Positions 18,693 through 28,149 of a stretch of DNA of 64,000 bases are shown piece after piece. The position numbers and the translations under genes are program-made. The DNA comes from an uncultured Bacteroidales bacterium (GTDB lineage Bacteria; Bacteroidota; Bacteroidia; Bacteroidales; Muribaculaceae), in contig CASENC010000018.1 of assembly GCA_949289215.1 (NCBI GenBank), positions 1 to 64,000 of the forward strand. The letters are read 5' to 3'. The notes below the pieces were generated by a model, which saw nothing but the letters and a program-made list of their open reading frames with translations, searched no databases and was not told the origin of the DNA. How positions within the stretch are numbered: position 1 is the first letter of the stretch; every line of letters begins with the position of its first letter.

Positions 18693-19463
18693 TTATTCCT
18701 CGGTTGAAGGAGGTGTTATCATTTTCTGTATGTATCCGCGCGAGAAACTACGGTAAGTGTCAGGCTCGATATCTATATCGGGTTCTTGCAGCGGCGGTTC
18801 CTGTTCAAGGTGGAACTTGATGTATTTTATCGACAGCCCACGGTCGAGCCATTGCTGTTCGTAAAACGTCTTTATACCTAATATCTCGTTGTCGTATCCC
18901 GAGTGGTACAAGTCGTCGGTATTGACTTCGGTGCGCAACTCGTTGAGGCTTACAAGGGCATCGGTGTAAGTGTAGAGGAACGGGCTGTCGGTCTTCAGGT
19001 GTATTATGCCGTCGGGTACAAGTATGTGGCGATACAGTTCAAGGAAACGAGTGCCAGTGAGCCGTTTGCGCACTTTCTTCATTTGTGGGTCGGGGAAAGT
19101 TATCCATATTTCGCTCACCTCGCCGGGCGCAAAAAAACTGTCGATTAGCTCGATATTGGTTCGCAGGAATGCCACATTGGCAAGCCCGTTTTCGGCGGCG
19201 GTTTTTGCCCCGGTCCACATTCTGGCCCCCTTGATGTCGATGCCTATATAGTTTTTGCCCGGGATACGCTCGGCCAGCCCCACGGTGTATTCCCCCTTGC
19301 CGCAACCGAGTTCAAGCACAATGGGATTGTCGTTTTTGAAATAATCGGTATTCCATTTCCCTTTCAATGGGAAACCGTTTTCCTGCAATGCCGCAAACGG
19401 GTATTGGAACACGTTGGGCAGCTGCTTCATCTCGGCAAATTTCTTTAACTTGTTTTTCCCCAT
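18693..19463 (-). CDS. trmB: tRNA (guanine-N7-)-methyltransferase
   Basis: 256 residues. Makes m7G46 in tRNA. The SAM-binding loop is [11 protein letters not shown] (about 51-61), followed by [11 protein letters not shown] and the family signature [16 protein letters not shown]. Compared with E. coli TrmB it has a lengthened C-terminus (after YEQQWLDRG), which is usual in Bacteroidetes. 24 nt after upp and 17 nt before mrp. Confidence 0.93.
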   Translation of the reverse strand: MGKNKLKKFAEMKQLPNVFQYPFAALQENGFPLKGKWNTDYFKNDNPIVLELGCGKGEYTVGLAERIPGKNYIGIDIKGARMWTGAKTAAENGLANVAFLRTNIELIDSFFAPGEVSEIWITFPDPQMKKVRKRLTGTRFLELYRHILVPDGIIHLKTDSPFLYTYTDALVSLNELRTEVNTDDLYHSGYDNEILGIKTFYEQQWLDRGLSIKYIKFHLEQEPPLQEPDIDIEPDTYRSFSRGYIQKMITPPSTEE

Positions 19464-19487
19464 GATTTCCGAAGTATAAGTATGTGG

Positions 19488-20144
19488 TTATTCTTTGTCG
19501 CCGTAGGCAAGGTCGCCGGCGTCGCCAAGTCCGGGCACTATATAAGAATGTTGGTTGAGCGACGGGTCGATGGCACCCACCCACACGGTGGTGGTTTCTT
19601 CCGGGAAATGCTTTTGCACGAAGTCGATGGCCTGTTGCGATGCTATCACGGCGGCAATGTGCACGTGTGCCGGTTTCCCCTTGGTCAACAATGCCTGGTA
19701 GGCCAGTTCCATCGACGAACCTGTGGCAAGCATGGGGTCGGCAATGATGACGGTCTTGCCGGTGATGCGCGGACAAGCTATATACTCGATGTGTATGTCA
19801 AATACATCGCTATGCGGCTTATACTTGCGGTATGCGCTCACAAAGGCATTCTGGGCGTCATCAAAATAATTCAGGAATCCCTGGTGGAACGGCACGCCGG
19901 CCCTCAATATAGTGGCCAGCACCACTTGGCTGGCGATGTCGTCGCATTGCACCGTGCCCAGTGGCGTGGTCGTGGCGGTTGTGGCATAATCAAGCCGCTT
20001 GGATATTTCATAAGCCATTACCTCACCAATGCGTTCAAGGTTGCGGCGGAAGCGCATCTTGTCGCATTGTATGTCAACGTTGCGCAATTCCATCATGAAT
20101 TTGCTCACGAGCGACTTTTGTTCGGCAAAATTTATTATTTCCAT
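19488..20144 (-). CDS. upp: uracil phosphoribosyltransferase
   Basis: 218 residues. Salvages uracil with PRPP to UMP. The PRPP loop is VIIADPMLATGSS, with the DPMLATG signature of UPRTases and a conserved late GDAGDLAYG segment that binds uracil. It is part of the HAD-ribF-upp-trmB-mrp operon, 18 nt after ribF. Confidence 0.93.
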   Translation of the reverse strand: MEIINFAEQKSLVSKFMMELRNVDIQCDKMRFRRNLERIGEVMAYEISKRLDYATTATTTPLGTVQCDDIASQVVLATILRAGVPFHQGFLNYFDDAQNAFVSAYRKYKPHSDVFDIHIEYIACPRITGKTVIIADPMLATGSSMELAYQALLTKGKPAHVHIAAVIASQQAIDFVQKHFPEETTTVWVGAIDPSLNQHSYIVPGLGDAGDLAYGDKE

Positions 20145-20162
20145 TAAACAGTGTGTTTTTAT

Positions 20163-21110
20163 TTATATTGAATAATCGTGACATTCGCGCAAAATTTGTT
20201 GTGAACGTGCACGGTCTTCCACAAGTTGCCGTTTCAGCTCTTCGAGTGAACCGAGTTTTAGCTCGGTACGCAGGAAACGCACGAATTGTACGTCGATAGG
20301 CTTGTCATAAACATCGCCGGCGAAATCGAAGATGTGCACTTCGATGCTTTGGTGATGCCCGCCGTTGCCCACCGTGGGGCGTATGCCTATGTTGGCCATT
20401 CCGCCTTGCCAATGTCCGTTGCCTATTTTCACTCTGACGGCGTATGCCCCCCTGTGCGGTATCACCACCGACGGGTCGATGTTGCCAATGTTGGCAGTGG
20501 GGAACCCTAATTCCCTGCCCACTTCATAGCCATGCTCCACCATTCCGTGCAACACAAACGGGTGGCCCAGGCAACAAGCGGCATCGTCAACTTTCCCGGC
20601 AAGTATCAGGCGGCGTATGATTGATGAGCTTACCGGGCTGTATTGCCCGCGGTATTCTTCGGCCTGCATCAGTTCAACGCCAAGTTCCTTGCCATGCCGC
20701 ACATAATCGTCAAACCCTTCTGACCGGTTATGCCCGAATCGGTGGTTAAATCCCGTTATAAGCAATTTCACGCCGTAATTGTCACGTATGAGCTTGATGT
20801 AATTAAATGAGTCGAGCCTTGCAAGTTGCAAGTCAAAATCCATTAATATCACATAATCGGCTCCATGGCGCCTTATTGCCTCGATGCGGTCGTCGAGAGT
20901 CATTATCATCTGCAAGTCGGTGTCGGGGCGCAGCACATTCTGCGGATGCTCACGGAATGTTATCACGGCCGATTTCAGCCCGCGGCTGTGAGCCTGCCGG
21001 TTAAGGTAATCAATCAGCATGGCGTGGCCGCGGTGCAGCCCGTCAAACATTCCTATGGTGGCAGCTATGCTGCCCGGAGCGATAATATGTGGCCGTGTGA
21101 CTACTTCCAT
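20163..21110 (-). CDS. ribF: bifunctional riboflavin kinase/FAD synthetase
   Basis: 315 residues. The N-terminal nucleotidyltransferase half carries GMFDGLHRGH (20-29, with the HxGH-like site) and later SSSIIRRLI; the C-terminal riboflavin kinase half has GRELGFPTANIG and the RGAYAV strand. It makes FMN then FAD. It overlaps the upstream HAD gene by 10 nt. No FMN riboswitch is visible in front of the operon. Confidence 0.95.
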   Translation of the reverse strand: MEVVTRPHIIAPGSIAATIGMFDGLHRGHAMLIDYLNRQAHSRGLKSAVITFREHPQNVLRPDTDLQMIMTLDDRIEAIRRHGADYVILMDFDLQLARLDSFNYIKLIRDNYGVKLLITGFNHRFGHNRSEGFDDYVRHGKELGVELMQAEEYRGQYSPVSSSIIRRLILAGKVDDAACCLGHPFVLHGMVEHGYEVGRELGFPTANIGNIDPSVVIPHRGAYAVRVKIGNGHWQGGMANIGIRPTVGNGGHHQSIEVHIFDFAGDVYDKPIDVQFVRFLRTELKLGSLEELKRQLVEDRARSQQILRECHDYSI

Positions 21111-21739
21111 GCAGGTAACATGCGGCTCAAAATATCTTCAAATTCCTGTCCCGGCGGTACAAGCGCAGTGGCAAAACCAAGTGTGGCGGCTGCATCAAGG
21201 TTGTGTTGTGAGTCGTCGATGAAAAGCGTTTCTTCGGGCGTTATGCCAAGGTGGCCTATGGCGTATTCAAAGATTTTGCGGTCGGGCTTGTTGCTACCGG
21301 CCAAAAATGACACCACTTGCCCGTCGAAATAATCATCGATGGTTTTCCCCTCTTGTGTGAACTGGCGTGCAATTTCGCTGTAATACATTATGGGATTGGT
21401 GTTTGACAACAAGTAGATATTATACTTTTTGTGCAGCTCACGCAAAGCCACCAATCTGCGCAACGGAATTCCCAGCAGGAAGGCGTTGAGAGCCTCGTCT
21501 ATTTCCCGGTCGCTTACTTCGCGGCCGTCCTTTATTTGGCTTCGCAACGAGTTGCGGAATTCATCGGCCGAAATCGAGCCGTTTTCAAGCCGCAGAAAGT
21601 CGCCCGACTGCACATAAAGCCCCAGCATTTCGTCGGCATTTTTCACACCGAGTTTCATAAGGGCATCGACGCAACATTCGCGCTTGATGTCCATGATAAC
21701 TCCGCCAAGGTCGAAAAGGAGATTTTTGATAGTTTCCAT
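21101..21739 (-). CDS. HAD family hydrolase, YihX-like
   Basis: 212 residues. Motif I LLFDLGGVIMD (D11), motif II YLLSNTNPI, and motif IV TLFIDDSQHNLDAA fit subfamily IA phosphatases such as YihX, which act on sugar phosphates. First gene of the ribF operon; a lone TAATTTTG (-7) lies at 21773-21766 upstream. The substrate is unknown. Confidence 0.88.
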   Translation of the reverse strand: METIKNLLFDLGGVIMDIKRECCVDALMKLGVKNADEMLGLYVQSGDFLRLENGSISADEFRNSLRSQIKDGREVSDREIDEALNAFLLGIPLRRLVALRELHKKYNIYLLSNTNPIMYYSEIARQFTQEGKTIDDYFDGQVVSFLAGSNKPDRKIFEYAIGHLGITPEETLFIDDSQHNLDAAATLGFATALVPPGQEFEDILSRMLPAWK

Positions 21740-22074
21740 CTATGAAAAGTCAATATTTCAGATTGCAAAATTACGAAAAAAACGCCAAAATCCTCATTCC
21801 CTGCAAATATACACTGCAAACATATTAGCAATTATCGAAACCGTAAATTAGGCGGCTTATCAGTGGTTTCCTTTTTTGGGGGAAAGATTTTTCGATTTTT
21901 TCCTTTTTAAAAGGAAAGATTCTTGGTAGAAGGTGTGCTTCCTTTTGAATTTTTGCGGATTTTTTTCTGATTTCGCCAGCGTGTGGCACTGAACGCACGT
22001 ATAAGTTAAGCAAATAATATAAATGTAGAGACGATCCATCGCGTCTGAAACCACCTCCCATGGGTGGCGGTTTC
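21740..22074. other. AT-rich intergenic stretch
   Basis: No gene. It contains the -7 element for the HAD-ribF operon at 21766-21773, a small palindrome (CCTTTTTAAAAGG, near 21900) and, near 22025-22050, a GTAGAGACG...CGCGTCT motif that recurs at 37572-37595. Confidence 0.6.
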
Positions 22075-22363
22075 GAGGGTGTGTCAAAATGTAAATTCAA
22101 AAAGGGCGGCAAAGCCGTCCAATCTGCGGTAACCGGCGGCGCAGCGACCGCCGAGTGGCGGGTCGTAAGCCGTCGGTAAGGCGACCGCATCAACGAGAAC
22201 GGCCTCAAAGAGGTCGAACACACATTGAATAGTAATGTATTCGACCTCTTTGAGGCCGTTCCTTGTATGGTGGTTTCGTGTTCCGACGGTTCGGCTTTGC
22301 CTCACCATCGGTTACCTCAGGTTGGACGGCTTTGCCGCCCAACCTGCATTTCGGCACGCCCTC
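22075..22363 (+). repeat. nested palindromic repeat, copy A
   Basis: About 289 bp. The ends (GAGGGTGTG and CGCCCTC) and arms containing GGGCGGCAAAGCCGTCC and GGTTACC-type sequence are mutually complementary. An inner pair, GGCCTCAAAGAGGTCGAA and its complement (about 22201-22258), forms a second stem. The sub-block GGCGGCAAAGCCGTC is itself palindromic. A second copy in the same orientation lies at 24450-24731. Short frames read through both copies but follow from the symmetry and are not genes. Confidence 0.85.
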
Positions 22364-22413
22364 GGGTTTTATGTTGTTTCCCGGGGATATTTCAATTGCC
22401 GGGTTGCTGATTT

Positions 22414-24024
22414 TTAATAATACAGGTAATCAAGTGTGAACGCTTGTGCTTCATAGTACTGGCTGTTCCTGAATGCTCTCGTAGTGAACAGTGTACCGTC
22501 GTAATTATAAACATACATTATGAATCCCGAGGAAGTTGCGTTCATGAAGCCAAGTCGTTTATCCCCTAATACATAATCGTCATATTTAGGAGCTACACAT
22601 TGCGTCCCGTTATAATAAGATGCTCCTATCTTCCCGTTTCTTCGGAATATTATGACATTTTGGCCAAATTTGACAATTTCATCATAATCTTTGAGGATTA
22701 TGTTGATATCCTCGTCTATCAGGGTGAATTTGTTGTTCAAACCGGTCATAATATACAACCCGTCAGCCTCTGTCACGGTGATTGAATTCTTATAGATACA
22801 TGCCGAGGATTTGCCTGTTCCGTCAGCCTTTACCAATGCTTGTCGGTCATTTTTGTCAATTCCTATGACGCAATCATGATCGCTGCCTTTCCAAGCCAAA
22901 AAAGCTACAAATTTCCCTGCCGGAACAAGTTCTTTGCCTGTTACGGCGCTGAAAAGTGCCTCAGTTCCGTCTTCTTTTTTAACCGTGATGAGTTTATCGG
23001 AGTCGAGAGAGCCGGTGTATTCTTTGTAGATTCCTGCCGGAATAATTGTCTTGCCGAGCGAAGAGCTGTAAATGCTCATAGTATTGTTTTTGTAACATCG
23101 GAATATGTATCCGGAATACGAGTTGTTTGCTATGATGGAGTCGTATTCACATTGCAGTATCATATTTCCTTGAATGTCATACAATCCTGCTTTCTTGTCG
23201 AGATATGGTGCGGAATAATCGGTATTGATATAATCTACAACGGAATCATATTGGCATGGGATAACCGTTGTATAGTCTGAGTCTGATACTTTCAGTATTC
23301 CGCGACGACCATCTTTCACACATGCGAATTTCCCTAAATAGCCTTCGAATTTATGAATATCATCATATTCGCATGGTACAAACGGGAAAATGCCGTATTT
23401 TCCGTTTCCATCTCTGACGATGTTGTTTTCCGGGATTTGCATGCCGCTTCCCAGGTATAGTTGGCTAGTGTAATGACCACCGGTATTAAATGTCAAGCTA
23501 CAAACAGTATAGATTCCTTTGGTTTCCACCGAGTACATTTCAAAGCCTTTTGCGTAAATCGTGTTGTTTGATTTGTTGTAGAATACTCCTATCCCGTATC
23601 TTCCCGTTATGATGCGGTTTGAGTCATTTACTTCAGTTATCTGTATGTCTCCGACGTTTTTTGTTTGGCGTTCTCGCAGGTTGTAGAGTTTACCGGTGGT
23701 TGAATTTTCTGATTCGATTGCCCAGAATGTGCCATTGTCGTACGTGAAGAGGAGGCGATATTTGCATTTCACTTTCTCTTTCCCGTTTTCATCCACGACT
23801 CCATATTTGCCATCTTTCGACACTATGGCGAAGTTATTGTAAAAAGGTTCTGCAGTTGTGTATTTGGGTTCTACGACCCATTTCCCTGTTGCATCGGTGT
23901 AGCCCCATTCTCCTTTATCGTTTTGTTGCGGAGTCAGTGCCGCTGCGAAAACCGACAAAGCAGAGCCCATCAGCATTGCAAACAATGCGAACAAGCATTT
24001 GATAGAATAACTCTTCGTTTTCAT
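22414..24024 (-). CDS. WG-repeat exported protein
   Basis: 536 residues. Signal peptide (about 1-28, ending LSVFAAA), then repeated WG/KYG-type units such as KGEWGYTDATGKWVVEPKY, DGKYGVVDENGKEKVKCKY and RNGKIGASYYNGTQCVAPKYD. WG repeats form beta-structures on the cell surface or in the periplasm; their functions are mostly unknown. It is AT-richer than its neighbours and lies between two copies of the same palindromic repeat, with nothing else inside, so it may be an inserted or removable unit. Confidence 0.8.
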   Translation of the reverse strand: MKTKSYSIKCLFALFAMLMGSALSVFAAALTPQQNDKGEWGYTDATGKWVVEPKYTTAEPFYNNFAIVSKDGKYGVVDENGKEKVKCKYRLLFTYDNGTFWAIESENSTTGKLYNLRERQTKNVGDIQITEVNDSNRIITGRYGIGVFYNKSNNTIYAKGFEMYSVETKGIYTVCSLTFNTGGHYTSQLYLGSGMQIPENNIVRDGNGKYGIFPFVPCEYDDIHKFEGYLGKFACVKDGRRGILKVSDSDYTTVIPCQYDSVVDYINTDYSAPYLDKKAGLYDIQGNMILQCEYDSIIANNSYSGYIFRCYKNNTMSIYSSSLGKTIIPAGIYKEYTGSLDSDKLITVKKEDGTEALFSAVTGKELVPAGKFVAFLAWKGSDHDCVIGIDKNDRQALVKADGTGKSSACIYKNSITVTEADGLYIMTGLNNKFTLIDEDINIILKDYDEIVKFGQNVIIFRRNGKIGASYYNGTQCVAPKYDDYVLGDKRLGFMNATSSGFIMYVYNYDGTLFTTRAFRNSQYYEAQAFTLDYLYY

Positions 24025-24449
24025 AATTGTTTAATTTTAAGTTTTTATTTTAATGATTTTACTATTACTGGTTTTATAATTACTGGTTTTCGAGAATTAT
24101 TCCATTGCTTGCATATATTATGGGTGTGATTATTTGATTCCAATTATATGCAAGTGGAATTGTTCAGGTTTTTTATATTATGCTATTAACTTCCCAGATT
24201 TGCTTATATGACCATATATTGGCATTTAAGTCTTGCTTGTAGTTATTATACGCAAATTTAACAAATTGTCGATTAATACATTTTTTTGTATATTAATTAT
24301 ATTTAATATGTCATTAAATGTTTTTACAAAATCGGTTTCTTTTGATGCGATTTATGGTTGTGTGAAATTTCAGCCCGTTGATTTGTCGATATTTATGGGG
24401 GGATTATGCACTCTTGAAAATGATTGCTTGTCTTTCGGAAAAATAAAGA
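24025..24449. other. AT-rich intergenic stretch upstream of the WG-repeat gene
   Basis: About 425 bp, very AT-rich, with a tandem ACTATTACTGGTTTTATAA / ATTACTGGTTTT duplication near 24060-24090. No convincing gene; promoter elements for the WG gene are not clear. Confidence 0.5.
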
Positions 24450-24731
24450 GAGGGTGTAAAAATGTAAAAAAGGGGCGGCAAAGCCGTCCAATTTGCGGTA
24501 ACCGGCGGCGCAGCGACCGCCGATGGGCGGGTCGCAAGCCGTCGGGTAAGGTCATGCATTAATAAGCTCGGCCTCAAAGAGGTCGAACACATTTGGTCGT
24601 AATGCATTCGACCTCCTTGAGGCCGTTTTCTGTATGGTGGTTTCGTGTTCCGACGGTTCGGCTTCGCCTCACACATCGGTTACCGCAAATTGGACGGCTT
24701 TGCCGCCCAATCTGCATTTTGTCACACCCTC
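24450..24731 (+). repeat. nested palindromic repeat, copy B
   Basis: About 282 bp and clearly the same element as 22075-22363, in the same orientation. The outer arms here are about 55 bp: GAGGGTGT through GCGGTAACCG on the left matches the complement of CGGTTACCGC through CACACCCTC on the right. The inner stem GGCCTCAAAGAGGTCGAA / TTCGACCTCCTTGAGGCC has one mismatch. It ends 29 nt before the rubredoxin stop. Confidence 0.85.
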
Positions 24732-24760
24732 ATTTTTATGGTTAAACTTGCGCAGGCGAG

Positions 24761-24922
24761 TTATTCTTCTACTTCAAATTGGTCTTTGCCTACTCCGCAC
24801 AGGGGGCATACCCATTCTTCAGGAACATCGGCCCATGCGGTACCGGGTGCTACACCATTGTCGGGGTCACCTGTTGCCGGGTCATATACATAACCGCATA
24901 CAACGCATACATATTTTTCCAT
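24761..24922 (-). CDS. rubredoxin
   Basis: 53 residues, the typical size. The iron is held by four Cys in two CxxCG motifs: C6-C9 ([11 protein letters not shown]) and C39-C42 ([11 protein letters not shown]). It is a one-electron carrier, often part of oxygen or peroxide detoxification in anaerobes. The ATG at 24922 is preferred over a frame running to 25171, because the family starts here and the promoter lies at 24996-25026. Confidence 0.97.
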   Translation of the reverse strand: MEKYVCVVCGYVYDPATGDPDNGVAPGTAWADVPEEWVCPLCGVGKDQFEVEE

Positions 24923-24995
24923 AATTCTTTCGTTTTTGTGGGTTAATAATAATGTTAATTTTGTATCGATTCCAATATTGAAATTGAATACAATA

Positions 24996-25026
24996 CAAAA
25001 ATACTCTTTTTTTGCTGTAAAACAAA
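24996..25026 (-). promoter_or_regulatory. promoter of rubredoxin
   Basis: On the minus strand TTTG (25026-25023), 19 nt, TATTTTTG (25003-24996). The predicted leader is about 67 nt. Confidence 0.65.
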
Positions 25027-25118
25027 AAAGATTTGCAATATATGTCACAAAAAATGGTGAGATGGATATACCGAAACTATTTCGTAATTTTACAGCCTGA
25101 TAATGAAGGGTAACGAAT

Positions 25119-26381
25119 ATGGGAATAAAAAACTTTCTTTCCGACTTACGAAACCGTGACCACAGGCGCACTCTCGGCGGCCTTGATTTCTTCAGGTATA
25201 TAGGGCCGGGGCTGCTGGTGACTGTGGGATTTATTGATCCCGGTAACTGGGCATCGAATTTTGCCGCGGGGTCTCAATTCGGGTATTCGTTGCTGTGGGT
25301 TGTCACATTGTCAACCATCATGCTCATTATATTGCAACATAATGTCGCTCACCTTGGCATCGCCACAGGGCTATGTCTGTCGGAGGCGGCCACCAAGTAT
25401 GCCCCCAAGTGGGTTTCACGTCCGGTGCTTGCGTCGGCTGTCGTTGCTTCGATATCGACTTCGCTTGCCGAGATACTTGGCGGTGCCATAGCATTGGAAA
25501 TGCTCTTCGGCATACCGGTGGCATGGGGTGCCGTGTTGACTACGGCCTTGGTGCTGATTATGCTGTTTACCAATTCCTACAAGCGCATCGAGCGGGCCAT
25601 AATCACATTCGTGTCGATTATAGGGCTGTCGTTTATTTACGAATTGTTCCTGGTGGATATCGACTGGCCGAGTGCCGCACGTGGGTGGGTAATGCCATCC
25701 ATCCCCGACGGCAGCATGATAGTGATAATGAGTGTGCTTGGTGCCGTGATTATGCCTCATAATCTGTTTCTGCACTCCGAGGTGGTGCAGAGCTTGGAAT
25801 ATAACAAGCAGGGTGACAATTCCATTCGTTCGCGGCTTAAATATGAACTTTTCGATACGCTTTTCTCGATGATTGTGGGGTGGGCAATCAATAGTGCGAT
25901 GATATTGCTTGCCGCAGCCACATTTTTTGAAAACGGGATTTTGGTTGAAGAGTTGCAACAGGCCAAGGAGCTGATGACACCGCTCTTGGGCGACAATGCC
26001 GGCAATATATTTGCGGCGGCGTTGCTGCTGGCAGGTATCTCTTCGACTGTGACAAGCGGAATGGCGGCGGGGTCTATTTCGGCCGGCATATTTGGCGAGT
26101 CGTATCATGTCAAGGATTCCCACTCGCAAGTGGGTATAATCGCATCGCTTGGGATAGCCTTGTTGCTGATATTTTTTATAGGTGACCCATTCAAGGGATT
26201 GCTTATTTCGCAAATGGTACTGAGCCTGCAGCTGCCGTTTACCGTGTTTTTACAGGTATGGCTCACTTCATCGCGCAAAGTGATGGGGCAGTATGCCAAT
26301 TCACGATTTAACAAAACCGTGCTTTACGGCATAGCCGTTGTGGTAACGATATTGAATTTATATTTACTTTTGGCCCAATAA
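25119..26381 (+). CDS. Nramp-family divalent metal transporter
   Basis: 420 residues with about 11 hydrophobic helices. The first helix has [18 protein letters not shown], the Nramp DPGN metal-binding motif, and helix 6 region has [11 protein letters not shown], the family MPH motif. It likely imports Mn2+ or Fe2+ with protons. It is divergent from rubredoxin. A weak -7-like TAATTTTA lies at 25085-25092. Confidence 0.93.
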   Translation: MGIKNFLSDLRNRDHRRTLGGLDFFRYIGPGLLVTVGFIDPGNWASNFAAGSQFGYSLLWVVTLSTIMLIILQHNVAHLGIATGLCLSEAATKYAPKWVSRPVLASAVVASISTSLAEILGGAIALEMLFGIPVAWGAVLTTALVLIMLFTNSYKRIERAIITFVSIIGLSFIYELFLVDIDWPSAARGWVMPSIPDGSMIVIMSVLGAVIMPHNLFLHSEVVQSLEYNKQGDNSIRSRLKYELFDTLFSMIVGWAINSAMILLAAATFFENGILVEELQQAKELMTPLLGDNAGNIFAAALLLAGISSTVTSGMAAGSISAGIFGESYHVKDSHSQVGIIASLGIALLLIFFIGDPFKGLLISQMVLSLQLPFTVFLQVWLTSSRKVMGQYANSRFNKTVLYGIAVVVTILNLYLLLAQ

Positions 26382-26399
26382 AGAAAAACATATAGCCCG

Positions 26400-27560
26400 A
26401 TGAGAAGAAAGATATGCATCATTACCGGCACACGTGCCGACTGGGGTTTGTTGAGCGGCATTGCACGGACGTTGAAGTCGCGTGACGACGTGCAGTTGCA
26501 AATTATAGCAACTAATATGCACTTGTCGCAAAAGTTTGGCAATACGCAACGCGAAATAGAGCAAGACGGCCTCACGATAGATTATCGTGTGCCCATGCCG
26601 GTGGAAAACGACACACCTGCACAGACAGTGCAAGCCATGGCTGTGTGCATGAAAGGAATGGCCGATGCACTCTGTGCCTTGCGGCCCGACCTGATTGTGA
26701 TACTCGGCGACCGTTACGAGATGCTTGTTGCTGCTTCGGCTGCTCTCATTTTTCACATTCCGGTGGCACACATTGCCGGTGGTGCCGTGAGTTTTGGTGC
26801 TTTCGATGAGAGCATACGCCACTCCATAACCAAGATGAGCCATCTGCATTTCACCGAAACCGAGGAATACCGCCGCCGTGTAATACAACTTGGCGAGCAG
26901 CCTTGTCATGTGTTTAATGTGGGAGCCATAGGGGTTTATAATATACGACATGTGCAATTGCTTTCACGAGAAGAACTTGAAGCCGATTTGCATACACATA
27001 TACCGGCCAAGTCGCTTTTTGTCACTTTCCACCCGGCCACGCTCGATGCAGAGCCTCCGGCCGCACAATGCAGCAACCTGATTGCGGCTCTCGACTGTCT
27101 TGAAGAATATAAAGTGTTTTTCTCTTATCCCAACAGTGACACCCACGGCAACGAGATAATTGAAATAATAGAGCGCGCGGCACAAGCGTACCCCGATAAA
27201 TATGTGGTGTTCCCATCGCTCGGACAACGGCGATACTTGTCGATGCTGCGGTGTGTGGATGCGGTTGTTGGCAATTCATCAAGCGGCATAGTGGAAGTGC
27301 CATCGATGGGCATACCTACTTTGAACATCGGCATACGCCAATCGGGGCGCACGGCAGCAGCTTCGGTGATAAATTGCGGCACTTCGGTCGAAGAAATCAG
27401 CCGAGGCCTTGCCCTGGCTCTTTCGCCCGATTTCAAGGAAACCGCCCGCACTGTGATTAATCCGTATGAGCAACCCGACACATTGCCAAAAATAGTCGAT
27501 ACCATTTGCACTGTCCCACTTGATGGTATCACCATCAAGCGTTTTTACGACTTGGCATAA
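26400..27560 (+). CDS. neuC: UDP-N-acetylglucosamine 2-epimerase (hydrolysing), NeuC-like
   Basis: 386 residues. Begins ICIITGTRADWGLL, the NeuC/NnaA start, with LGDRYEMLVAA and GGAVSFGAFDESIRHSITKMSH (the GG..DE.IRH signature) and VVGNSSSGIVEVPS near 280. It converts UDP-GlcNAc to ManNAc and UDP, the first step to sialic acid or related nonulosonates. No neuA or neuB is in the window. It starts 18 nt after the Nramp gene. Confidence 0.9.
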   Translation: MRRKICIITGTRADWGLLSGIARTLKSRDDVQLQIIATNMHLSQKFGNTQREIEQDGLTIDYRVPMPVENDTPAQTVQAMAVCMKGMADALCALRPDLIVILGDRYEMLVAASAALIFHIPVAHIAGGAVSFGAFDESIRHSITKMSHLHFTETEEYRRRVIQLGEQPCHVFNVGAIGVYNIRHVQLLSREELEADLHTHIPAKSLFVTFHPATLDAEPPAAQCSNLIAALDCLEEYKVFFSYPNSDTHGNEIIEIIERAAQAYPDKYVVFPSLGQRRYLSMLRCVDAVVGNSSSGIVEVPSMGIPTLNIGIRQSGRTAAASVINCGTSVEEISRGLALALSPDFKETARTVINPYEQPDTLPKIVDTICTVPLDGITIKRFYDLA

Positions 27561-27583
27561 AACACGAATGAAAGGGGGGCAGC

Positions 27584-28144
27584 GTGGATATATGGGATAA
27601 AAAGAAGCGGTCGGCCGTGATGGCCAAAATCAAGAGCAAGGATACCAAGCCCGAGCTTATAGTGCGCCGTTACTTGTATTCCCGAGGATATCGTTACCTG
27701 AAGAATGTCAAGGGGTTGCCGGGAACGCCCGATATTGTGCTGCGTAAGTACGGCATAGTGATATTCATTCATGGCTGTTTTTGGCACGGGCATAGCATCG
27801 ATGGACATTTGCCGCACTCCAACGTTGGATTTTGGGAAGCAAAAATAAGCCGTAACCAGAACCGGGACGAGCGCAACAAGGCTGCCTTGCGGAAAATGGG
27901 CTGGAAGGTGATGACGGTGTGGGAATGTCAGTTGCGCCCGGCTACCCGGGAAAAGACCTTGCGCGAAATCGAGTATCTGATTAATTTGACTTATCTGCAA
28001 CGTTTCCGCAAGCCGCCGCTTCCACGTCGATATGAAAGCGAATCGGTTGTCGCCCCAATGCCTATGGCTGCCGAACCGTCCACCCCGTATGCTAAGGATA
28101 ACGGGTCGGGAGGTGACGATAATCACCGGCAAGCGGGAGAATGA
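27584..28144 (+). CDS. vsr: very short patch repair endonuclease (Vsr)
   Basis: 186 residues from a GTG at 27584, 23 nt after neuC. Vsr nicks DNA next to T:G mismatches arising from 5-methylcytosine deamination. The catalytic Asp is D50 in GTPDIVL; H63 and H68 in IHGCFWHGH match the active-site histidines. The Vsr zinc site region (VWECQL) is present. After about residue 140 there is a Pro/Ser-rich tail that typical 140-150-residue Vsr proteins lack. No cytosine-5 methyltransferase is nearby. Confidence 0.92.
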   Translation: MDIWDKKKRSAVMAKIKSKDTKPELIVRRYLYSRGYRYLKNVKGLPGTPDIVLRKYGIVIFIHGCFWHGHSIDGHLPHSNVGFWEAKISRNQNRDERNKAALRKMGWKVMTVWECQLRPATREKTLREIEYLINLTYLQRFRKPPLPRRYESESVVAPMPMAAEPSTPYAKDNGSGGDDNHRQAGE

Positions 28145-28149
28145 TGGCA

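Noticed and set aside
22084..22410. Short frames on both strands, such as a peptide starting MVVSCSDGSALP
   Set aside because: They read through the palindromic repeat, and near-identical frames recur in the second copy on both strands; they follow from the symmetry of the DNA.
24404..24893. Short frames over the second palindrome
   Set aside because: Same reason as for the first copy; no start signals or family.
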